From the NCBI GenBank assembly GCA_003427395.1, contig BFEA01000156.1, positions 499,803 to 535,753 of the forward strand: a stretch of 35,951 nt of DNA. The letters are read 5' to 3'. The translations under genes were made by a program, and so were the position numbers. Every line of letters starts with the position of its first letter. Positions within the stretch are counted from its first letter, which is position 1. The notes beneath the pieces are model-generated. The model worked only from the letters and a program-made list of their open reading frames with translations, was not told the DNA's origin and ran no database searches. The DNA comes from Chara braunii (lineage: Eukaryota > Streptophyta > Charophyceae > Charales > Characeae). Shown here piece by piece: positions 29,124-35,951 of the stretch.

Positions 29124-31534
29124 GATTACCCAAGATGCTGACGAAAGAGGAACCAATCCGATTAGCCGACAGACTCAGGTTCGAGGCCTCCAACAATCTG
29201 TGCCTACGCAACTATATGCTGCCAAGGTTTTAACCCGGGTCTCCATTGTCCTGACACTAGGACGCCGGTGTATTACGCGTCGATACTACAACATAAGTTT
29301 CAAAGGTCACCTCAAACCGTCCTCTCCCCTTCGCCCTAGACAAACGCCGGCCACTCGTTGAGTGTCCCGGCTAGACTCTATCTCGCAAGCAGAGTCATAC
29401 CCAGGGACGTGGGCCTTAAATGAGACCTCAGAAGGCAAATCTCGCCTCCCTCACGAAAATTCTCACAATCAAACATATATTTATACATATATAAATCTCC
29501 TCTCAGCTCTTTCTGCAGTCTAGTACAGAAGTGCTAGGTCTCCATCCTGGCCCACCATAGTCCGGTTGATCGAGCCAGATCTACGGCCTACCGCATTGTT
29601 ATCTTAACGGCAGTTCCTTCGTTGTTTATGCAACGATAGGTTTTCTCCCGATAAGCATTCAATCAGGACTACCCGAAGTCTCGACTCACATCCCCCGCTA
29701 TCCCACTGGAGTAATTTCCCTGGGGCGTGCATAACCCCTCAAACTCTTACCTCGTTGGTAGACGTGGGCCCGCAACCAGGTTGTGCTGGCTTGCAGTCAT
29801 CCAATAGGGGTTGCGCCCTAGAGGTGCTAACCTTTATCGTTTAGCTTGGTATTCCTCAACATGCCTTGGGATTAGCACAAGTGTCTGAATGGTGGGTCGC
29901 AAAACAGACCACAGGCCCACTGCGGGACTACGCAGGGGTCTGTCTCACTTTAAAGGCGTTTACCAGTTCCCTACGGGACAGCATAGGAAACCTGACCCCC
30001 TTTTCACAATCACAAACAGATTCACCGCCAGGCTTATACACAAGGTCGTGGCCTGCTGATTTGATCAGAGACAACAACCCACATATCCCACGACATCTTA
30101 ATGCACTGACTTGTGACCTTCTTAGTTCCACCAATGATCTTGTCTGTAATTCTGGTCCCTCTCGTCAGGCTTTATCAACTCGAACACTGCTTACCATGCC
30201 CTTAGATCTGTTATCCACCTTTCGCACGAAGGAGGTCTCTCTCAATATGTCTCCCAGCCATCCCTCTCTTTCTAGGATGAACTATCTCACGACCCCTTTT
30301 TAAAACGCCTCCCTTCATGGAGACAAGTCTTTGATTAAACAACACTACCCCCTTCCTCAATTTGAAGGGGTCTCAACCATAAAACAACTCAACCATAGAA
30401 CAACTCAACTGAGAGGCCTACTTATGGGTCCTCTCCACAACTTAACCACGAACCAACTCAACTGAGGGGGCTGCTCATGGACCCTTTTCGCAACTTAACC
30501 ATAAAACATCTGGCATGATAAGTACTCGAGCCTCAAAGACTCGCAGAATCCCTTAGGATTTTCACACTTTCACAATGACAGACTGCACTCCCTCTCCTTA
30601 TACTCGGCCTTATCACCCGTCCGTGGGCAGATCGGACGAGTATACCAGAGAGTAGATAGTTCACAACCATTCATTCTCATGAAATTCACACAATCCAATA
30701 CTCATGAGATGTATCTCTTACATCTCTCACACAACGCCATCATACATCAGGATAAAACCACACATGTGAGAGTGATTGTGATCGTCATATACAAAAGACA
30801 GTCTCGGATAAGGCCTCAACTCAATATATACACAAGGGTACAATACACCAACTCAAACGCGAGCCAAACGTCTCGAATTACATATATACACTCGGAGTTG
30901 AACAATCTCGACTCAAATCGTCACTGGTATCACACAAGAACAAATGCGGTCTCCCTGACCAAAGCTATAGCTAAAACAGTTTGATCACGACGTAACCATA
31001 CTTCTCAATCCGAGGGATTCAAGTAATCCAGGACATATCCAGATATCCAAAAAAAAGTAAGACTAGGAGTAGCCCATATACTAGTCCTGCAATTTCCTCC
31101 CTAGGCTAGATGGCCTATCTCCCCCACGCTGAGGTTTCTTCCCAACCTCTCCTACCTCTCACACCTATGCGTCTATCTAGGCCTAGGCACGACGTAGGTC
31201 CCATATCTTCATCTCTCGATCAATAGGCCTAATGGAACAGATCCCTATTTCGTAACAACGCTCTCAGGGTTAATCCTTGCCCCGTCTACTTGAGACATTT
31301 CAATAACATTATGTGAGGCAGACCTAACATACCCCATATATACATTTATTTTATTGGGGTTCCTCCTGCCTACAACTCGAGCTACCTTACCGAACCATTA
31401 TTACGAAAATCTCTTCCCTCTGTACGTTGTGCCTACCTACAACAACTATACAATTGGGATTTTTCGCTTGCATTTACAGGCTACTTAAATTTTTAGGCCC
31501 TTCTCACACAAACCCTTCCTCTTCACGACTATAT
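29124..31534. other. Element 3 interior, no gene seen
   Basis: A pol gene would be expected here, downstream of gag on the minus strand. No protease, RT, RNase H or integrase motif is present in any frame. A short imperfect duplication lies at about 30378-30510 (CAACTCAACTGAG followed by GGTCC/GGACC blocks). An open frame at 29866-30303 on the plus strand shows no domain. Confidence 0.6.
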
Positions 31535-33043
31535 TCATGAGGTAATGCTCGATGCCCCATCTCGCCGCAAAGCCTCCTTCCGTGTTCCCCCTGGGATGGT
31601 TAGGTCGATGTACTCCCCCGTCCTGCCGAAAACATTTCCCTCAATGTCAGTCCTTATTAGACCGCTCGCCTCATCGGCCCTTCGCCCCCGACAAAACTTT
31701 ATTATGTGCCCTTCCTTGGCACAATGTCTGTAGACGTCCTTTCCCCAACCTGCTTTCTTCCCACCAGAGCCACCTTTGCCGCCACCGCATTTCCCTTTTC
31801 CGTGCCCCTCATCCATACACCCCCTTTCAGCCTTTCGCTTTTGACCCCTTCCACCGACCACTTGGCCTTGTGCCCCTTGTGGTATCGGCGGCTGCAATGG
31901 TCTCATACACAAGGCTGGCTGAAACTGGATTGTAGGAGGCCTGGGTGGCATCATATTCATTTGTGGGCCCAGCCAACTGCCTTGTACCCAGGGCACATAT
32001 GGATTATACATAGGTCTTGGCTCTGCTTGACCGCATGGTTCCCGCTGCCCATATGGCGCATGCTCAACCGACGGGGACCTCTCTTGTGTTACTCTGCCTT
32101 CCACCTCTTGCGGTGTGGCCCCCACCTGTCATGAGCACTGCCCCTTTTTGGCACCCTGACCTTCTTGGGCCCGATTCCTTACCTTCCGCTGAGCCTTCGT
32201 CAACTTTGGGGGTTCAGGCTCCCCTTTTCACCCATCACCCCCTTTCCCTTGCCTCCTTGAGGGGTGCGACCAATCTCTCCCCAACGATCACATTCCGCTT
32301 TTGCCCAGTGCTCTGGCCACCACTTACTCCTTTGCCTCTCCCAACCCGCATCCGACAGTGCCTCCCTGTCAATGGGCTCTCCCTTCGGCTCCGGCGCAAT
32401 AACGGGTAGGGCCATACTAGATTCTTGCTCCTCCTTGATCTCAATGACCCCCTCATCATCATCTCTTTCTAGGGTGCAAACTTGCCCTCTCGGGGTCTTA
32501 TTGTGGAGGAGCAACTCCTGATGATCCTCCCTTACCTCCGCCTCACCCTGCCCAACCGGTCCGTTTGATATTTCTTCGAAGGTCTTCTCTCGCCACGCCT
32601 GGCTTCTTCCAACCGCGCTAACCTCTCTTCCAGCATCCCAACTTGCCTCTGTATCCCACTCAGCTCGCGTTGACGCGGCCTCGGCTGGCTGCTAAGGTCC
32701 CTTACCAAGCCTGCATTCCACCCCATCCTCTGGGAACCTCAACTTTAGAGAAGCTTCCAGCTCATCCCAGGTTTGCGACTTCAACATGAGGGTGTACACC
32801 TCCTCACTTAGCCCTTCACAAACGAACACGGGGAACATGTACCACATCGCCTTCTCGTCCCACATCTTCGTAAGGCTAAAAATCCTGAAAGTCGCGCAAA
32901 AATCTAGATAGGTTTCTTCCTTAGAACAGCAGGGCACGGAGGTCTGGGGGCATTGACGCCTGCAACACTTCGTGCGGCAACACCTTCAAAAGACACAAAT
33001 TCCTCCAAAGCAAGATCTTGGCGAAACCGCCTTCTAACGCCAT
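31535..33043 (-). pseudogene. gag: gag of element 3 (capsid, zinc knuckle, C-terminal tail)
   Basis: The start is placed at the ATG at 33043 (MALEGGFAK), as it leads into the conserved capsid after one frame change near 32925. Capsid motifs are TYLDFCATFRIF, DEKAMWYMFPVFV and SQTWDELEASLKLRF (32692-32937). Next are a leucine-rich segment (32532-32726) and an acidic piece with KWWPEHWAKAECDRWGE (32200-32514). A Pro/Gln-rich part and a basic Gly/Lys stretch follow. The knuckle at 31691-31732 reads Y-x2-C-x4-H-x4-C, so its first Cys has become Tyr (TAC). The tail GEYIDLTIPGGTRKEALRR ends at a stop. No protease follows. At least three frame changes make it inactive. Confidence 0.85.
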
Positions 33044-33275
33044 GATACTGACAGCAGCCTGTTACGCACATCGGACAATAGACCATCAAACAGTGATTTA
33101 AGTAAGCTCAGGCAGACTGCTAACACTTAAATCCTGCTATCTACTCCTTTACTCATGCGATCAAGCCTCAACCCCTAGTTACCCTGACGCTTACCTTCAT
33201 AACTACGATAATGGGTAGAAAGACGACTCCGGCTAAGTCAAAAGAAACGCATTTAGTAGAAAAGGACGACATCCC

Positions 33276-33995
33276 TTACCGGCCCACTTCTGCCCGACTC
33301 TCCTCCCAGTCTACATTTCCCTCATTCGGATCATGAGACGAGGCGTATACGTCCAGTGTATTGGCCGTGTTCCTGAGCCACTGACTAGAAGGTAAGAATT
33401 TCGGGTCTAAGTACAGACCATATATTAGTTCACATGTATAATGTCCGTATTCCCAGTCTCGCACCCTCAGAGCAGCTTCAGCCGCCGCCTCCACCCTCGC
33501 TTGCCCACCAATACTCTTCTCTATCAGAAATTTAGGCAAGATTACTCGCAACGGAGCAGATGGAAGTCCAAACTCTCCAGCGCGCTTGACCCTTACGCGG
33601 GTTAGTACTCGCTCTTTCCCATCACGAGACACTTCCCTTGCCCTCTTTGTTGCAACTGCCTCGGCCACCCTTAGAGGCCTAGCAAGCAGGCTTCCGAGCC
33701 CAAGCGCCAACTCTATCCCATGCTCGATCCAAAAGGTGGTTGAGGCGTACAGAGTCAACCTTACAATTACACTTTCCCGCTCATCATCAAATCCAGACTC
33801 GATCTAGACAAAGATGTCCGCGCCCATCGACATGCCCCACCATGAAGAGATGTACTCTCCCGCTCTGACCCGCCTAGGTAAAGACACCTCGAACCCTCCC
33901 TCTTTCTCAATTGGTCCGAGCATACGCGAGTCCTCCCGTGCATAAGGCATCCCAAGTTGCCCTTGCTTTGTCTGGTTTCTGCCCATCACAGACAA
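33276..33995 (-). pseudogene. Unfamiliar ORF in the leader of element 3
   Basis: Two pieces in one frame, 33995-33804 and 33803-33276, are separated only by a single TAG. Without it the frame would span about 240 codons. The upstream edge is uncertain, because another frame is open at 33907-34110. The protein would be soluble, with an Arg/Ala-rich central helix-prone part (PLRVAEAVATKRAREV, ARVEAAAEAALRVRDWEY). An ending rich in Trp, Asp and Glu (SQWLRNTANTLDVY, VDWEESRAE) follows. I recognise no domain, transmembrane span or zinc site. It ends about 230 bp before gag, with GGTAAGGG just after its stop, a possible splice donor. It may be an extra ORF carried by this element, or an N-terminal gag exon. 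Confidence 0.5.
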
Positions 33996-34110
33996 ACGTC
34001 CAGCATGCGCCTTCCGTTATTAGACTGACAATCCCTGCTCCTCTGGGAAGAGCGACCCAACCGTGCAGACTTAATGGCCAACCATGAGCCAAATGCTGGA
34101 CTGGAGACAT

Positions 34111-35233
34111 TCATATAAATTTCTACAGATTGATAAGATCCCAATTATAACCCCAATGACATAGCCCATACGCAACACTCCTGAAAGGGATACCTACTTA
34201 AACATATAACTTCCCATAATTAGACATAAATTAGGCCTACAAGGGCTGACATCCATAGATGAGTCCAGTACACAACTCAAAGCAACACCCTCAAAACAAA
34301 CGGTCCCAAGTCTTTAGCTTCCTAAGTGGATGGTTCAAGCCTGGAACGATTCTTGCAAGAGTCTAACATCAATTACAATTTACTTGCCCATTAAGGGTAA
34401 GTAAAATAATCCTACTGTTAGCTCCCTCACTGTAACTCCGACTGCCTCTAAGGTCAGATACCCTCCTTTTAACAAGCGATATGCAAGTTTACTACTTCCC
34501 ATAGTCCTCTCTATTGGGGCCTTACCACGGTTCTCACCGCATCTCCTTACTGCCTTATACTCCTGATTTCAAGCATACCACGCGGAGCAAGCCTCAGACT
34601 TCTATGGCTATGCAACTCGAGCAACTGCTTAGAGCCCAAATTCCAGGATCCCAATTCATACTCGTACGGGCTCTCAATATCCTTACCCTAACTTTCCTCG
34701 AAGTCCCTTGACGAGTTCTAACATAGCAGGCTTCCTTTACTCATTACATGCCTCGCCCTAAAACCAAAGTGTCATATTGCACCTTTGACCACTCGGGTAA
34801 CTTTCCTTAGCCATAATGGGCACCTTACACGGCCAATTCCCATAACCACCACACTTTGCTTTGTTGATACCGCCTCATCCTTCCTTAGTAGTATCAATCA
34901 TGCAAATCATCGCCCAAACCCATCAACTATCGGGGTAGAAAAAAAGGGGTATCAACTCCAACTACCGTCGTACTAGTCAGGGTACGCAAATGCATAATCG
35001 AAGTACGTGCGTGCATAGTCAATGTACGTGGGCGCATAGTCAAACTTATCCCCTTCGCGCCATCCTTACTGCACCGAACAGAACCAGCTCGCACAATCAC
35101 TCCTCACGTGGTCTCTATCCAATACCAGCAATCGATTAACCATGAACGTCAAGCGAAACTTCTTAGTTTGCCTATCTCTCACATTCCAATACCTGGATGT
35201 CATTCCACCAGGGACAACGGTAGGCAACCGTTA
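34111..35233 (-). other. Leader of element 3, no gene seen
   Basis: This lies between PBS and the leader ORF. I see no coding region with recognisable features. A short imperfect triple near 34980-35045 has the word GTACGTG(C/G)G(T/C)GCATAGTC. Confidence 0.55.
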
Positions 35234-35251
35234 TCTCCGGCAATGGCGCCA
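35234..35251 (-). other. Primer-binding site, tRNA-Asp-like, element 3
   Basis: The minus strand reads TGGCGCCATTGCCGGAGA. This differs at two positions from the plant tRNA-Asp primer site TGGCGCCGTTGCCGGGGA. It lies two bases from TGTCGGGCGC, the presumed LTR end. It gives the element a primer different from elements 1 and 2. Confidence 0.7.
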
Positions 35252-35253
35252 CC

Positions 35254-35951
35254 TGTCGGGCGCATCGGTCCAGACTGCACGCGGCAGCGCGGGACCCTCT
35301 CGGCCGCGTCACACAGGAGTTGGACCAACCTTGCCGCGAACACACAAATGGAGCTTCCTTAGGCCGCTCAAGCCGAGTGCGCCAGCCATACCTCTCGCGA
35401 GCCCCTACGACAGGATAGGGCCTACGCGAGGCACAAATTACCTCCACCTTACGGGAGTTGTCACCTCCCTTCGGTGGGCGTATCCCCACCGAGCTACCAG
35501 TCCACAGTACGAAAGCTAATCAGTTGCAATCGCAGAGGTGGACCAGCCGAGGGTGTTTCTCGTTCGCTGTGGCATAGGGGGTACGCGCGGTAATACGCCT
35601 ATCGGACCCGCACGCGAATCGGCATCTTAGCGGGCTAAAGTCCCAGGCGCGGTCCGTCGCCGGTCAACTAGGACGCATTCCACACACCACGCACACACCA
35701 CTTTACGAACACAAAAATAAAACGCACACACACGCACATACAACACGGCGCAACACAAACAACGCGACGACGCTCCTAGCCCCTCGGTAACCAACCCATA
35801 ACTTTCTGATGCGGAAATCGGATAGGCGTCGCACGCGAGACTTTGCATAAAACCGTGCGGACGCAGGGCTAACTCATATCGACTAGCAATGCAAACGTGC
35901 GCAAGCAGTCGTGATGATGGCGTACCATGTAGTACCCGTACTCGCGCGGTC
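35254..35951 (-). repeat. 5' LTR of element 3, cut by window end
   Basis: On the plus strand it starts TGTCGGGCGC next to the PBS and runs to the last base of the window. From 35426 it matches 21526-22051 with no net insertion or deletion. The remaining portion, equivalent to 22053-22440 of the partner, lies beyond the window. Confidence 0.75.

Larger units (their letters stand above)
21526..35951 (-). mobile_element. Large gag-only Ty3/gypsy-like LTR element, element 3
   Basis: Matching LTRs (21526-22051 against 35426-35951, constant offset 13900, about 94% identical over 255 bases compared) bound a 12.8 kb interior. A tRNA-Asp-like PBS at 35234-35251 fixes the orientation to minus. From 5' to 3' it has a leader, an unfamiliar ORF, gag, and then about 9 kb without any pol domain. 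This fits a large non-autonomous LTR element needing enzymes in trans, though pol may simply have been replaced or lost. The left end is in the gap and the right LTR is cut by the window edge. Confidence 0.7.

Overview
This is a repeat-only stretch of a plant-lineage nuclear genome. I find no intact host gene, rRNA, tRNA or CRISPR array. It is built from three decayed Ty3/gypsy LTR retrotransposons, all reading on the minus strand, plus diverged non-coding repeats, an unsized gap and many single ambiguous bases. Two elements have a primer-binding site of the form TGGTATCAGAGC, the 3' end of streptophyte initiator-Met tRNA. A third has a tRNA-Asp-like site. The Gag proteins resemble, from memory, those of charophyte algae such as Chara. 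That assignment is an inference from family resemblance.

Layout. 1-2247: C/T-rich repeat (copy 1 of 'repeat B') that cuts into element 1. 2250-8493: element 1, with truncated pol (reverse transcriptase and protease), gag with a zinc knuckle, a 1.5 kb leader, a PBS and one LTR; its 3' half is missing. 8494-12266: intergenic repeats, including a 360 bp duplicated module and a 26 bp-arm hairpin. 12267-20574: element 2, with both LTRs, integrase, RNase H, RT, protease, gag, a TATA box and a dense array of CCACGTCA motifs in the leader; every gene is broken. 20575-21525: poly-A tract and N gap. 21526-35951: element 3, whose LTRs lie in the gap/left side and at the window's right edge. It has a PBS, an unfamiliar leader ORF and a gag gene, but no pol. 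Its 9 kb region 3' of gag holds a tandem repeat, an array of ten hairpins, an N-rich stretch and copy 2 of repeat B.

How the parts relate. In each element Gag would form the particle and bind RNA through a zinc knuckle. Protease, RT, RNase H and integrase, where present, would process, copy and insert it. Stops, frameshifts and deletions make all three non-autonomous. Element 3 looks like a large non-autonomous derivative that would need enzymes in trans.

Most interesting signal: about ten hairpins at 23905-24728, spaced 62-113 bp apart. They share an almost invariant loop (ATCTTA, closed by TCCA/TGGA), but their outer stems differ in sequence and stay complementary. That is covariation expected of a selected structure, and I know of no described family matching it.
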